A stretch of 64,000 nucleotides of DNA from Shouchella xiaoxiensis (GTDB lineage Bacteria > Bacillota > Bacilli > Bacillales > Bacillaceae_D): assembly GCF_016907895.1 (NCBI RefSeq), contig NZ_JAFBCV010000004.1, forward strand, positions 62,001 through 126,000, in the 5' to 3' direction. The notes beneath the pieces are model-generated. The model had not been told where the DNA came from. It was given only the letters and a program-made list of their open reading frames with translations, and searched no databases. The position numbers and the translations under genes are program-made. Of the stretch, positions 46,168 through 55,633 are shown piece after piece. Position 1 is the stretch's first letter, and each line of letters begins with the position of its first letter.

Positions 46168-46494
46168 TTGGAACATATTACAAGTGTTGAGCATTTTAAT
46201 CAAATTAAAGAAGAAGAAACAGCTGTTTTCTTATTTTCGGCTGATTGGTGTCCAGATTGTAGAGTGATCGAGCCTTTCTTACCTCGATTAGAAGTTGATT
46301 TTCCAACCTTTACATTTTATTATGTTGACCGTGACAAATTAATTGATGTTTGTGTTGAGCATGACATCTTTGGAATACCAAGCTTTTTAGTTTACGCGAA
46401 TGGTGCCGAAGTGGATCGATTTGTTTCGAAAGATCGAAAATCAGAAGAAGAGATTGAATCATTCTTAACAAAAGCAGAAGCAGAGATAAGCTAA
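46168..46494 (+). CDS. ytpP: Thioredoxin-like protein YtpP
   Basis: A 108-residue thioredoxin-fold protein with active site WCPDC (Cys28 and Cys31) and the cis-Pro in FGIPSFLVY. The CPDC site differs from the CGPC of TrxA, suggesting a specialised reductase or bacillithiol-linked partner. A TTG start lies 8 bases after AGGAGG. It is followed by ytpQ and ytpR as in B. subtilis. Confidence 0.9.
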   Translation: MEHITSVEHFNQIKEEETAVFLFSADWCPDCRVIEPFLPRLEVDFPTFTFYYVDRDKLIDVCVEHDIFGIPSFLVYANGAEVDRFVSKDRKSEEEIESFLTKAEAEIS

Positions 46495-46580
46495 GGTCTC
46501 CCTTAGCTTATTTGTTTGCCTTTCTTTTGGGCTTACACGCATTTCATGTTAAACTAATTAAGTGTAAAGGGAGGGCTATT

Positions 46581-47375
46581 ATGGAACTTCAAGCATTTCG
46601 AAAAAAAATAGAGAAAAAGCTCGAACGTGATGGTTGGACCATTCGTTATGATCATAAAGAATCTACTTTGAGAGTAGAAGACCCATCAATTAACAAAGGA
46701 GCGACTCTTGCTTTAAAACCATTGCTCGCAAAATGGGAAAGAAAAGAATATGATTCTGTAGAAGAAGTAATTCGTCATATTCAAAAAGGGCTTGAATCGA
46801 TGAAACTGGAATTAAAATTAACTGGAAACGAGAAGGCGATTTACCCTGTAATAAGAGCTGCCTCTTTTCCGACTGAATCAGGTGGAAAGCATCTTATTTG
46901 GGACGAACATACAGCTGAGACGCGAATCTATTACGCGGTGGATTTAGGTGAATCCTATTCACTAATTGATGAAACGTTAGTAAAAGAGAGTAGTTATACT
47001 AAACAAGAGCTAAAAGAGATGGCTCTTTTCAACGTGCGTTCTCTCAACCAGCCTTTAAAGTCTGATACAGTTGCTGGTAATACGTTTTATTTTCTTCAAT
47101 CAAAAGATGGCTATGTAGCAAGTCGAATTCTTGATCAAACACTTATAGAAAAGATGGAACAGCAAGCGAATGGTGAGTTAGCGGTTTCAATTCCTCATCA
47201 AGATGCTCTGATTTTCGCAGATATTCAAAACGATACTGGATATGATGTATTAGGTCAAATGGCGTTACAGTTCTTTGGAGCTGGTCGAATTCCAGTGACG
47301 GCCCTGCCTTTCTCTGTAAATAATGGTGAACTTGAACCAATTTTTATTTTAGCGCAAAAGAAGCCTAAAGGCTGA
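46581..47375 (+). CDS. ytpQ: YtpQ (DUF1444) protein
   Basis: A 264-residue soluble protein of the UPF0354/DUF1444 family, function unknown. It starts with [20 protein letters not shown] at an ATG placed after AAGGGAGG; the open frame extends 23 codons upstream without a ribosome site. The late segment FADIQNDTGYDVLGQMALQF is characteristic. Position between ytpP and ytpR is conserved. Confidence 0.87.
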   Translation: MELQAFRKKIEKKLERDGWTIRYDHKESTLRVEDPSINKGATLALKPLLAKWERKEYDSVEEVIRHIQKGLESMKLELKLTGNEKAIYPVIRAASFPTESGGKHLIWDEHTAETRIYYAVDLGESYSLIDETLVKESSYTKQELKEMALFNVRSLNQPLKSDTVAGNTFYFLQSKDGYVASRILDQTLIEKMEQQANGELAVSIPHQDALIFADIQNDTGYDVLGQMALQFFGAGRIPVTALPFSVNNGELEPIFILAQKKPKG

Positions 47376-47445
47376 TAGGAATAAACAATTCCTATGCTAT
47401 ACTATATTAGCTGTACAGATAATGTATGGTTTGAGGAGAATCGGA

Positions 47446-48060
47446 ATGAACGCTTTTTATAATAAAGAGGGAATTGGCGACGTACTACTGTTAGCAACAG
47501 AGAAATTGTCAATTGAAGAACGGAAAATTGAACAATACGGAGGCATCGTAAAGGTTCAAAACAAGCATAATAAAACAGTTGGAATAAACTTATTAAATGC
47601 ATCTAACTATGGAGAAATAGACGGCGCTGGGGCAATTGAAATAAATGAGTCGATTCGTCAACTAGTAAAGAAAGCATTTGAAGCAAACGAACAAGTATTG
47701 GATCTTCAGTTAGATCAAAGTCAATCTTTTGTGATCGGTCTTGTTGAATCAAAAGAAAAACATCCTAATGCGGACAAGCTTTCAGTATGTCAGGTGCGTG
47801 TTGGCAAAGAAGAAATGGTGCAAATCGTTTGTGGGGCACCAAATGTAGACGCTGGTCAGAAAGTAGTTGTCGCGTTAGAGAGTGCTGTCATGCCAAGTGG
47901 ACTTGTTATTAAACAAACTCAGTTACGGGGTGTAGAATCTAAGGGAATGATTTGTTCGGCAAAAGAGCTTGATCTAGAGGGTGCGTCAAATGAAAAAGGT
48001 ATTTTAGTCCTTACCTCTGATGAAGAAATTGGCTCTATTTTCTCGCCTTCAATTAAATAA
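47446..48060 (+). CDS. ytpR: tRNA-binding-domain protein YtpR
   Basis: A 204-residue protein whose second half is an EMAP/OB-fold tRNA-binding domain, like the N terminus of PheT: VIGLVESKEKHPNADKLSVC, then IVCGAPNVDAGQKVVVAL and a late KGMICSAKELDL. The first half matches YtpR/DUF4479. Start is ATG 47446, 7 bases after GAGGAG. The role is thought to be in tRNA handling but is unproven. A terminator-like hairpin follows. Confidence 0.9.
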   Translation: MNAFYNKEGIGDVLLLATEKLSIEERKIEQYGGIVKVQNKHNKTVGINLLNASNYGEIDGAGAIEINESIRQLVKKAFEANEQVLDLQLDQSQSFVIGLVESKEKHPNADKLSVCQVRVGKEEMVQIVCGAPNVDAGQKVVVALESAVMPSGLVIKQTQLRGVESKGMICSAKELDLEGASNEKGILVLTSDEEIGSIFSPSIK

Positions 48061-48068
48061 GTGAAGTA

Positions 48069-48102
48069 ATGACTGGCTTTCTGAAAAGACAGCCAGTTTT
48101 TT
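48069..48102 (+). terminator. Intrinsic terminator after ytpR
   Basis: ACTGGCT and AGCCAGT pair, extended inside, at 48069-48095; seven Ts follow. Confidence 0.8.
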
Positions 48103-48123
48103 TATATAAGGCGGTGCAATAAA

Positions 48124-50532
48124 ATGGATATTTGGAAAAAATGGATGAAATGGTTTAAGGTAGAGGATGAAATTAAAGAAGAAATAGAAGATCTGGATCA
48201 GACCTCTAAAGAGAAAAAACAAAAAGACGAGATAGAACTCGAAGACGCACGGATGATTTATCATTACGCCAATAAAGAGCTTGAAACAAAACGAAAGTCC
48301 ACTGAACCAAAAAAAGAAGGGCGTATTCACAGTCCTTCAGGAGCTGAAAAAAATAAAGAGGATCATTCCGTAGAACGAGAAAATGTCCATCCGACTTTTT
48401 TTAAGGGAACGTTTAAAGCAAGTGTCATTCCTTCTCCCGTTCATGGAATTTTAAAACAGGAGGATAAGCATAAAAATAGTGATTACGATTGGCTAATTGA
48501 TCAAACAAAAGAAAGCCAAGCTGCATTTGCAGAACGCCTTTATAAAAAATCAAATGAATCAGCATTTCATCAAGATCAGTCTTTACGGCGTAAAGAGCCG
48601 AAAGAATATGAAGAGGATGCTTTAGAATTAATGGGCGCAGAAAGAAGAAACGCAGAAAAAGCATTAAATGGAATGGAAGAACAGAAAAGCGATAGGTCCG
48701 AAGTAGAAGAGCAACTAAGCTCTACATATCAAGAGGAGCCAGCACAGGCAATAGATTCTCCCAAAAAAACTCCGGACGAAGACGAATTAATGAGCAGTGA
48801 TTTAGTCTTGGAGGAAGATGAATTAGTGCTCGAGAAAGAAGAAGAAGTAATTCAAGCTGTTCCGCTTTTAAAAAAGAGAAGCAAGCAGGTTGATCTAATC
48901 GAGACCGACAAAGAAGATCATCCAGTTGAAGACATTGTTCCTACGAAACCTGCACACAGCAAGCAAGGAACAGAAACGAAAAAAAATCAAACTGGAAGAA
49001 GTGAAGAAAAAAAACAAGCTAAGGCATCCATTCCGTTTAATGTACTTATGTTGCCAAAAGATCGATCAAAAACCCAAGCAGAGTCAAAGGGCGGGAAAGA
49101 CACGTATAATCGACCACCAATCCATTTGTTAAACATCCCTCAAAAAACGGAGGAAGATGATACCATTTGGTTGGATCAACAGGCTCATTTGTTAGAAGAG
49201 ACACTCGCCAATTTCCATGTGGATGCTAAAGTCATTGACCGCACAAAAGGGCCAGCCGTTACAAGGTTTGAGATACAGCCAGGTAAAGGTGTGAAAGTCA
49301 ATAAAGTAACGAACTTAACAGATGATATCAAATTAGCTTTGGCGGCTAAAGACATTCGGATTGAAGCACCTATTCCAGGTAAAAATGCAATTGGTATTGA
49401 AGTACCAAATCGAACGTCTGCACCGGTGATGCTGCGCGAAATCTTGAGAAGAGATGTGTTTCGAAATCCTTCATCTCCACTCACTGCTGCATTGGGATTA
49501 GATATATCAGGAAAACCGGTTGTAACCGATTTGAAGAAAATGCCACACGGGCTTGTAGCAGGTGCAACAGGATCGGGTAAAAGTGTATGTATTAACTCCA
49601 TCCTCGTCAGCTTACTTTATAAAGCTTCACCAGAGGAACTGAAGTTGCTCTTAGTTGACCCAAAGATGGTTGAATTAGCTCCTTATCATGATGTCCCTCA
49701 TTTACTTGCTCCAGTTATAACAGATGCAAAACAAGCGACGGGAGCATTAAAATGGGTCGTCCAAGAGATGGAGCGGCGTTACGAGCTATTTAGCAAACAG
49801 AGAGTTCGAGACATTGGCAAGTACAATGAACGATTCTCAACGAGTGATAAGCCAGCACTACCTTATGTGCTAGTTGTAATTGATGAACTTGCTGATCTGA
49901 TGATGGTTTCGCCACAGGACGTAGAGGATTCCATTTGTCGAATTGCGCAAAAGGCGCGTGCTTGTGGAATTCACTTACTTTTAGCAACCCAGCGTCCATC
50001 AGTTGATGTTATTACTGGCTTAATTAAAGCCAATATACCGACTCGAATTGCTTTCTCTGTATCTTCTCAAACGGACTCTCGCACCATACTTGATATGGGG
50101 GGCGCGGAGCGATTGTTAGGCAGAGGCGATATGTTGTTTCATGAAAATGGCGCGGCAAAAGCGATAAGAGTTCAGGGTACTTTTGTTTCAGATGAGGAAA
50201 TTGAGGCGGTTGTTGAATATGCCAAGCAATATGGAGAGCCGAGTTACGCTTTTAATACGGAAACAATCCAAAAAGCTTTTGAGAAAGAAGAAAGCGAAGA
50301 TGAACTTTTTGAAGAGGCCTGTCTAGCTGTAGTTGAACAAGGCACAGCATCTGCGTCAAGCTTGCAAAGAAGATTCCGGATTGGGTATAATCGAGCAGCT
50401 CGCTTAATTGAAATAATGGAAGCAAAAGGAATTATCTCTGGGGCGATGGGAAGCAAGCCTAGACAAGTTTTAATAAGCAATGAAGAAATGAATGAGCTGT
50501 TCTTGCAAGAAAACAATTCAACTGGAACTTGA
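48124..50532 (+). CDS. sftA: DNA translocase SftA (FtsK/SpoIIIE family)
   Basis: Soluble FtsK-type DNA pump (802 aa) that helps clear chromosomes from the division septum. There is no N-terminal membrane region; residues 1-300 are highly charged and low-complexity with a helical start, as in SftA (YtpS). The motor domain has Walker A GATGSGKS at 480-487 and Walker B VVIDELADLM near 585. The C-terminal winged gamma domain (RRFRIGYNRAARLIEIMEAK) at about 735-800 reads SRS/KOPS-type DNA. AAGGCGGTG precedes the ATG. Its place between ytpR and murC is conserved. Confidence 0.93.
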   Translation: MDIWKKWMKWFKVEDEIKEEIEDLDQTSKEKKQKDEIELEDARMIYHYANKELETKRKSTEPKKEGRIHSPSGAEKNKEDHSVERENVHPTFFKGTFKASVIPSPVHGILKQEDKHKNSDYDWLIDQTKESQAAFAERLYKKSNESAFHQDQSLRRKEPKEYEEDALELMGAERRNAEKALNGMEEQKSDRSEVEEQLSSTYQEEPAQAIDSPKKTPDEDELMSSDLVLEEDELVLEKEEEVIQAVPLLKKRSKQVDLIETDKEDHPVEDIVPTKPAHSKQGTETKKNQTGRSEEKKQAKASIPFNVLMLPKDRSKTQAESKGGKDTYNRPPIHLLNIPQKTEEDDTIWLDQQAHLLEETLANFHVDAKVIDRTKGPAVTRFEIQPGKGVKVNKVTNLTDDIKLALAAKDIRIEAPIPGKNAIGIEVPNRTSAPVMLREILRRDVFRNPSSPLTAALGLDISGKPVVTDLKKMPHGLVAGATGSGKSVCINSILVSLLYKASPEELKLLLVDPKMVELAPYHDVPHLLAPVITDAKQATGALKWVVQEMERRYELFSKQRVRDIGKYNERFSTSDKPALPYVLVVIDELADLMMVSPQDVEDSICRIAQKARACGIHLLLATQRPSVDVITGLIKANIPTRIAFSVSSQTDSRTILDMGGAERLLGRGDMLFHENGAAKAIRVQGTFVSDEEIEAVVEYAKQYGEPSYAFNTETIQKAFEKEESEDELFEEACLAVVEQGTASASSLQRRFRIGYNRAARLIEIMEAKGIISGAMGSKPRQVLISNEEMNELFLQENNSTGT

Positions 50533-50663
50533 GAATTAAGATAAAGTTTTATATGATATGTAATGGATGAATTGTGTGAGTCAAGCTTTCTAAAATGACC
50601 GGACCAAATGAAGGTTTCGGCATATACTAATGATTATTAATAAAACTCATGCAGTTGGGTCTA

Positions 50664-50690
50664 TACCTAGAATGATGTTCTAGGTTTTAT
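50664..50690 (+). promoter_or_regulatory. Hairpin with T-run just before murC
   Basis: ACCTAGAA (50664-50671) pairs with TTCTAGGT (50677-50684), followed by TTTAT. It could be a weak terminator for sftA or an attenuator in the murC leader; the stem is only 8 bp. Confidence 0.45.
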
Positions 50691-50707
50691 GATTGGAGGC
50701 TTCACTA

Positions 50708-52012
50708 TTGACAACCTATCACTTTACCGGCATTAAAGGCTCTGGAATGAGTGCGCTAGCGCAGATTCTTGATGATTTAAACCAACAGGTTCAGGGTTCG
50801 GATATCGAGGAAACCATTTTTACACAGAAACCTTTGGAGAAAAAAGGGATTCCTTTATTGCCATTCTCAGCAGAAAATATTAAAGGTGACCAACATGTTA
50901 TTATGTCGGCTGCGTATAGTGAGACACACGAAGAGATAAAACGTGCAAGAGAATTAGGATTACAGGTTGATCTATATCCGAGTTTTCTCGGATCGTTTAT
51001 TTCTCAATTTACTAGTGTAGCAATTACTGGTTCACATGGAAAAACATCAACAACGGGTTTATTGTCCCATGTACTTGGATCAATTCGTCCAACTTCTTAT
51101 TTGATCGGAGATGGAACAGGGAAAGGTACGAAAGACTCTTCATATTTTGTTTTTGAAGCTTGTGAATATCGACGTCACTTTCTTAATTACGCACCTGATT
51201 ACTGCGTAATGACGAATATAGATTTTGATCATCCTGATTATTTTTCAAGTGTTGACGATGTTGTATCGGCGTTTCAGTCCATGGCTATGCAAGTAAAGAA
51301 AGCAATTATTGCGTGTGGAGATGATCCTCATTTGCAACAATTGCAGGCAAATGTACCAATCGTCTATTACGGTTTAGAGGAAGATAACGATTTTCAAGCA
51401 AGGTCTATTAAGAACACGGATCAGGGTACTGTATTTGATGTGTATATTAGAGGAGACCTGTATGGGGAATTTACTATCCCTGGGTTTGGAGATCACAGTG
51501 TTAAAAATGCACTTGCTATCATCTCGCTCTGCCATTATGAAGGGTTGCAATACGAAGATGTAGCGAAACATTTGCAAACTTTTCTGGGTGTCAAACGACG
51601 TTTCAGTGAAAAAGTTTCTGGATCTCAAATTCTAATCGATGACTATGCACATCACCCAACAGAAATTGCAGCGACGATCGAAGCAACGAAAAAGAAATAC
51701 AAAGATCGGAAAGTCATTGCCATTTTTCAACCTCACACGTTTACGCGAACAAAAACATTCTTACAAGAATTTGCTGATGCATTGAGTCAAGCAGATACAG
51801 TTTATTTATGTGAAATTTTTGGTTCAGCTAGAGAAGAAAAAGGCACATTGACAATTGAAAACTTGCAATGCTTAATAGACAATGCATTACTCATAAACGA
51901 ACATGAAGTGGATCAACTTCTTCAGTACGATGATGCAGTATTACTGTTTATGGGAGCAGGAGATATTCAAAAGTACCAGCGTTTATATGAGGAAAGCAAA
52001 CAAAAAAAGTAG
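50708..52012 (+). CDS. murC: UDP-N-acetylmuramate--L-alanine ligase
   Basis: Mur ligase adding L-Ala to UDP-MurNAc in the cytoplasm (434 aa). The N-terminal UDP-binding [16 protein letters not shown], the ATP loop [15 protein letters not shown] near 108, the central FDHPDYF and the C-terminal [10 protein letters not shown] are present. It uses a TTG start at 50708, 9 bases after GGAGG; the TTG at 50693 overlaps that site. Its stop codon lies inside the following terminator. Position next to sftA and ytxG matches B. subtilis. Confidence 0.95.
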   Translation: MTTYHFTGIKGSGMSALAQILDDLNQQVQGSDIEETIFTQKPLEKKGIPLLPFSAENIKGDQHVIMSAAYSETHEEIKRARELGLQVDLYPSFLGSFISQFTSVAITGSHGKTSTTGLLSHVLGSIRPTSYLIGDGTGKGTKDSSYFVFEACEYRRHFLNYAPDYCVMTNIDFDHPDYFSSVDDVVSAFQSMAMQVKKAIIACGDDPHLQQLQANVPIVYYGLEEDNDFQARSIKNTDQGTVFDVYIRGDLYGEFTIPGFGDHSVKNALAIISLCHYEGLQYEDVAKHLQTFLGVKRRFSEKVSGSQILIDDYAHHPTEIAATIEATKKKYKDRKVIAIFQPHTFTRTKTFLQEFADALSQADTVYLCEIFGSAREEKGTLTIENLQCLIDNALLINEHEVDQLLQYDDAVLLFMGAGDIQKYQRLYEESKQKK

Positions 52013-52035
52013 CGAAAGCTACTTTTTTTGTTTGC
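51996..52035 (+). terminator. Intrinsic terminator after murC
   Basis: An 18-bp perfect stem (51996-52013 with 52018-52035) with a GAAA tetraloop and T-rich 3' arm. It contains the murC TAG stop. Confidence 0.92.
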
Positions 52036-52097
52036 TTAAGCAGGAAATTAAAAGGAGTTATCGAACATATAAGATTACACCCTTATTTGAAATTCTG

Positions 52098-52122
52098 GTT
52101 TTAAGATAGTAAACTCGGGTAA
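52098..52122 (+). promoter_or_regulatory. Sigma-B type promoter of ytxGH
   Basis: GTTTTA, 13-base spacer, GGGTAA, matching the sigma-B consensus GTTTAA / GGGTAT. It lies 25 bases before the ytxG GTG. B. subtilis ytxGHJ is a known sigma-B general stress operon. Confidence 0.75.
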
Positions 52123-52147
52123 AGTAAGTGAAGAGGGGGTATGATGA

Positions 52148-52594
52148 GTGGAGGAATTGTTGTACATAAGTGCGTTAATTGTTGCAGTTGCTGTTGGACT
52201 TTTGGTTATCTATATTATTAAGACGCTCAAATCTACATCAAAAGCTCTAGAGCAGACCACAGCTACTGTTGACGCGCTAAAGAAACAAATTGATGGCATA
52301 ACGGCTGAGTCTAAGTTATTACTCGAGAAATCGAATGCCTTAGCAGATGATATCCAACGCAAATCAGATGCAGTTGATGTCGTGTTTGAGTCTGCGAAAG
52401 ATTTAGGTCATTCTATGAAGTCGTTTAACCAATCGGTTCGCGTGGTATCTACTAAAGTAAGTGACCAAACAAGTCGAAATGCTGAGACAGTTTCTCAAGC
52501 CGTTCAATGGGGCCAGGCTGTTTTAGATTTCTATACAAAGTACAAGCAACGTAAACAGCAATTGGAAAGAAAAACAACTGAGGAGGAATTGTAA
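52148..52594 (+). CDS. ytxG: General stress protein YtxG (DUF948)
   Basis: A 148-residue protein with one N-terminal membrane segment (LYISALIVAVAVGLLVIYII) and a long coiled-coil-like cytoplasmic part (TSKALEQTTATVDALKKQID onward). It matches YtxG/DUF948. A GTG start follows GAGGGGG by 8 bases. It directly precedes ytxH with no gap and shares the sigma-B promoter. Its molecular role is unknown. Confidence 0.88.
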   Translation: MEELLYISALIVAVAVGLLVIYIIKTLKSTSKALEQTTATVDALKKQIDGITAESKLLLEKSNALADDIQRKSDAVDVVFESAKDLGHSMKSFNQSVRVVSTKVSDQTSRNAETVSQAVQWGQAVLDFYTKYKQRKQQLERKTTEEEL

Positions 52595-53038
52595 ATGGGT
52601 GACATGAATACGAAAGATTTTTTAATTGGGACATTAATTGGTGGTATTGTAGGTGCAACAACAGCTCTATTTTTAGCACCTAAATCTGGGAAAGAATTAC
52701 GTAGCGATATAAGTGAACAAGCGCATCTTGCAAAAGAAAAAACAGCACAAATTACGAATGACGTTTATGAAAAAGGAAACGAATGGGTGGATATTGCAAA
52801 AGAAAAATCCACGAGTATTGCCAAAAACGTTTCAGAACAATCTCAACAAGTAGTTGATAAAGTGAAAGATTTGAGTACATCAGCAAAGCAAGAAGCAGAA
52901 GACCAAATGATTGAAGCAAAAAGCCTAGCTAAAGATTTAAAAGAGGATGCGAAAGAAGCTGGGAAAAACATTGCTGAAACAGTTAAAAATGAAGTAGATG
53001 ATGCTGAAAAGAAAGCAAAAGCTGCTGCCAAAAAATAA
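52595..53038 (+). CDS. ytxH: General stress protein YtxH
   Basis: A 147-residue protein of the YtxH family: a glycine-zipper-like hydrophobic start (FLIGTLIGGIVGATTALFLA), the hallmark PKSGKELRSD, then a long charged amphipathic region rich in Lys, Glu and Ala that resembles LEA-like stress proteins. GAGGAGG lies 8 bases before the ATG, inside the end of ytxG. B. subtilis has a third gene ytxJ in this operon; here a terminator follows instead. Confidence 0.88.
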   Translation: MGDMNTKDFLIGTLIGGIVGATTALFLAPKSGKELRSDISEQAHLAKEKTAQITNDVYEKGNEWVDIAKEKSTSIAKNVSEQSQQVVDKVKDLSTSAKQEAEDQMIEAKSLAKDLKEDAKEAGKNIAETVKNEVDDAEKKAKAAAKK

Positions 53039-53044
53039 AGTAGG

Positions 53045-53072
53045 AAAACAGTGGGAAACCACTGTTTTTTTA
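53045..53072 (+). terminator. Intrinsic terminator after ytxH
   Basis: AAAACAGTGG (53045-53054) pairs with CCACTGTTTT (53059-53068), then further Ts. Confidence 0.87.
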
Positions 53073-53199
53073 ATAGGTTTACTTTACCACATAAAAGCGT
53101 TTAAGTAATAAAGAAAAGTTCGTGACATTTTAAATGGACTCAGATATAATAAACAAAAGCTTTATTTAGAGTAGATAGGAAGGAAAGGTGAGGAGAGAA

Positions 53200-54291
53200 A
53201 TGAGTAATAAACAGCTTGATGAATTACGAGATCAGTTAGACAAGGTAAATCTTTCACTTTTAGAACAAATTAATGAGCGTGCTCGTTTAGTTAAAGAAAT
53301 TGGGGAGCTAAAGCGCGAGCAAGGAATTGCTCGATTTGACCCTGTGCGTGAAAGAAGTATGCTTGATTTAATTGCTACAAATAACCAAGGGCCATTTGAG
53401 ACCGCAACCCTTCAGCATTTATTTAAGCAAATTTTTAAAGCAAGCCTTGAATTACAAGAAGAAGACAATAGTAAAGCGCTGCTCGTTTCACGTAAGAAGC
53501 AGCCAGAAAATACAACGGTAGCGTTAAAAAATGAAGTGATTGGTGATGGTCAACAACGATTTGTGTTTGGTCCTTGCTCGGTTGAAAGCTACGAACAAGT
53601 GTTGACCGTTGCAAAAGCGATGAAAAAACGAGGGCAACATATTTTAAGAGGAGGAGCATTTAAGCCTCGAACATCTCCTTATGATTTCCAAGGACTTGGC
53701 CTTGAAGGGCTTAAGATTTTGAAGAGAGTTGGGGATGAACTGAATATGTCTGTCATAAGTGAAATCGTCACACCTGCAGACATTGAAGTTGCTTTGGAGT
53801 ATGTTGATGTTATTCAAATTGGAGCACGCAATATGCAAAACTTTGAATTGCTAAAAGAAGCCGGATCAGTTAATAAGCCGGTACTTTTAAAAAGAGGTCT
53901 TTCAGCAACAATTGAAGAATTTATCCATGCAGCGGAATATGTGGTTTCTAAAGGGAACGATCAATTAATTCTATGTGAACGTGGCATTCGAACTTATGAG
54001 AAAGCAACACGCAATACATTGGATATCTCGGCAGTCCCAATCCTTAAACAAGAGACACACTTACCTGTTATGGTAGATGTTACGCATTCAACTGGTCGAA
54101 GAGACTTGTTGCTGCCGACTGCAAAAGCAGCATTAGCAATAGGTGCAGATGCCGTGATGGCAGAGGTACATCCTGATCCAGCTGTCGCATTATCGGATTC
54201 TGCTCAGCAAATGAACATTGAAGAATTTCATGCATTTCTTGATGCATTAGAAGAATCTGGTCTATACAAACAACCAGTTAAACACTCATAA
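53200..54291 (+). CDS. aroA: Bifunctional DAHP synthase / chorismate mutase
   Basis: Cytoplasmic bifunctional enzyme (363 aa) making DAHP, the first shikimate intermediate, with a regulatory chorismate mutase domain. Residues 1-90 are the AroQ-type mutase ([33 protein letters not shown]); residues about 105-360 are the KDOPS-like type I-beta DAHP synthase ([39 protein letters not shown]). The mutase domain lets prephenate or chorismate inhibit it. Start is ATG 53200 after GAGGAG. It is upstream of ccpA, as in B. subtilis. Confidence 0.95.
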   Translation: MSNKQLDELRDQLDKVNLSLLEQINERARLVKEIGELKREQGIARFDPVRERSMLDLIATNNQGPFETATLQHLFKQIFKASLELQEEDNSKALLVSRKKQPENTTVALKNEVIGDGQQRFVFGPCSVESYEQVLTVAKAMKKRGQHILRGGAFKPRTSPYDFQGLGLEGLKILKRVGDELNMSVISEIVTPADIEVALEYVDVIQIGARNMQNFELLKEAGSVNKPVLLKRGLSATIEEFIHAAEYVVSKGNDQLILCERGIRTYEKATRNTLDISAVPILKQETHLPVMVDVTHSTGRRDLLLPTAKAALAIGADAVMAEVHPDPAVALSDSAQQMNIEEFHAFLDALEESGLYKQPVKHS

Positions 54292-54292
54292 A

Positions 54293-54320
54293 AAAAGAAG
54301 CTCTTAGTTGAGCTTCTTTT
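54293..54320 (+). terminator. Intrinsic terminator after aroA
   Basis: AAAAGAAGCTC (54293-54303) pairs with GAGCTTCTTTT (54310-54320). Confidence 0.87.
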
Positions 54321-54334
54321 CTGTTTAGAAATGA

Positions 54335-54349
54335 ATGAAAGCGGGCACA
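54335..54349. promoter_or_regulatory. Candidate cre site upstream of ccpA
   Basis: ATGAAAGCGGGCACA matches the CcpA operator consensus WTGNAANCGNWNNCW at all but one defined position. A TATACT box follows at 54359-54364. It would suggest that CcpA represses its own gene. Confidence 0.45.
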
Positions 54350-54536
54350 TTAGTAATGTATACTGTTCTACTAGCTGGCAGAAACTGTTTTTCATTTATG
54401 AAAATATATGAAACATGATTCATATTTATTGCAGAAGAACCTTGTCTATCGTATGATTGAGTAGATTAAGTGAATGAAAAACAGAATAAACAAGATGCAT
54501 TAATACACAATTAACTGCACTCTATTTATAAATGTG

Positions 54537-54581
54537 AGGAGGAGCTGTGACTTTTAATTAATGAGCAGCGATTTAAAATGA
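54537..54581 (+). promoter_or_regulatory. Mini-ORF chain between the Shine-Dalgarno and the ccpA start
   Basis: AGGAGG at 54537-54542 lies 35 bases before the ccpA ATG. Between them are GTG-ACT-TTT-AAT-TAA (54547-54561), then ATG-AGC-AGC-GAT-TTA-AAA-TGA (54561-54581). The two share an A as TAATG, and the second overlaps the ccpA start as ATGA. A GCTG/CAGC pairing (54544-54547 with 54566-54569) could instead fold the gap away and bring the site close to the ATG. Confidence 0.6.
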
Positions 54582-55576
54582 ATACAACTATTTATGATGT
54601 AGCACGCGAAGCTGGTGTTTCAATGGCAACTGTATCGCGAGTGGTGAACGGCAACCCGAATGTGAAGCCAACTACTAGAAAAAAAGTATTAGAGGCAATT
54701 GAGCGTTTAGGTTATCGGCCAAACGCAGTAGCAAGAGGGCTTGCGAGTAAACGAACAACAACGGTTGGTGTGATTATACCGGATATTTCTAGTATCTTCT
54801 TTTCCGAATTAGCTCGAGGAATAGAAGATATTGCGACAATGTACAAATACAATATCATTCTTTGTAATTCAGATCAGAACAAGGATAAAGAAATTCATTT
54901 GATTAATACGTTATTGGAAAAACAAGTTGACGGGATTGTCTATATGGGTGGAGAAATTACGGACGAGCATGTTGAACAATTTAAGCGCTCTCCAGTTCCG
55001 ATTGTTCTCGCTGCAACATTAGATGGGGAGCGTAGTTTCCCTTCTGTAAATATTGACTATACACAAGCAGCAGAAGATGCCATTCAATTTTTAATTGACA
55101 AAGGGCATACGCAAATAGGGATGTTAAGTGGTTCTTTAGAGGATCCAATTAATGGGTATCAAAAATTTGCAGGGTACCGTCAAGCACTTGAGAAAAACAA
55201 CATTGAGTTTAATGAAGATCTAGTTGTTATAGGCGATTATACGTATGATTCTGGTATGGAAGCGATGGGAACATTCCAAGAAATTCAAAACAAACCAACA
55301 GCAATTTTTGCGTCAAATGATGAAATGGCTCTTGGCGTCATTCATGGGGTCCAAGATTTAGGTCTATCTGTACCAGGAGATTATGAAGTTGTTGGTTTTG
55401 ACAACACGCGTTTAGCGACGATGGTTCGTCCTACATTAACAACTGTGGTACAGCCTTTGTATGACATCGGCGCAGTTTCAATGCGGTTATTAACAAAGTT
55501 AATGAATAAAGAAGAAGTGACAGAACAAATGGTAACATTACCACACCGAATTGAAGACCGTGGTTCAACCAAATAA
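54578..55576 (+). CDS. ccpA: Catabolite control protein A
   Basis: LacI-family regulator (332 aa) that, with HPr-Ser46-P, binds cre sites to repress or activate carbon genes. The HTH is [20 protein letters not shown] at residues 5-24 with hinge [11 protein letters not shown]; the effector domain follows ([38 protein letters not shown]). The ATG matches known CcpA starts and an in-frame stop lies upstream, but no ribosome site is at the usual distance. Located between aroA and acuC, the conserved arrangement. Confidence 0.95.
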   Translation: MNTTIYDVAREAGVSMATVSRVVNGNPNVKPTTRKKVLEAIERLGYRPNAVARGLASKRTTTVGVIIPDISSIFFSELARGIEDIATMYKYNIILCNSDQNKDKEIHLINTLLEKQVDGIVYMGGEITDEHVEQFKRSPVPIVLAATLDGERSFPSVNIDYTQAAEDAIQFLIDKGHTQIGMLSGSLEDPINGYQKFAGYRQALEKNNIEFNEDLVVIGDYTYDSGMEAMGTFQEIQNKPTAIFASNDEMALGVIHGVQDLGLSVPGDYEVVGFDNTRLATMVRPTLTTVVQPLYDIGAVSMRLLTKLMNKEEVTEQMVTLPHRIEDRGSTK

Positions 55577-55633
55577 TGAAAACAGCTTCGAGTACAAACG
55601 TCCCCCTGTCTATTTAACAGGAGGAAGTTTGTA

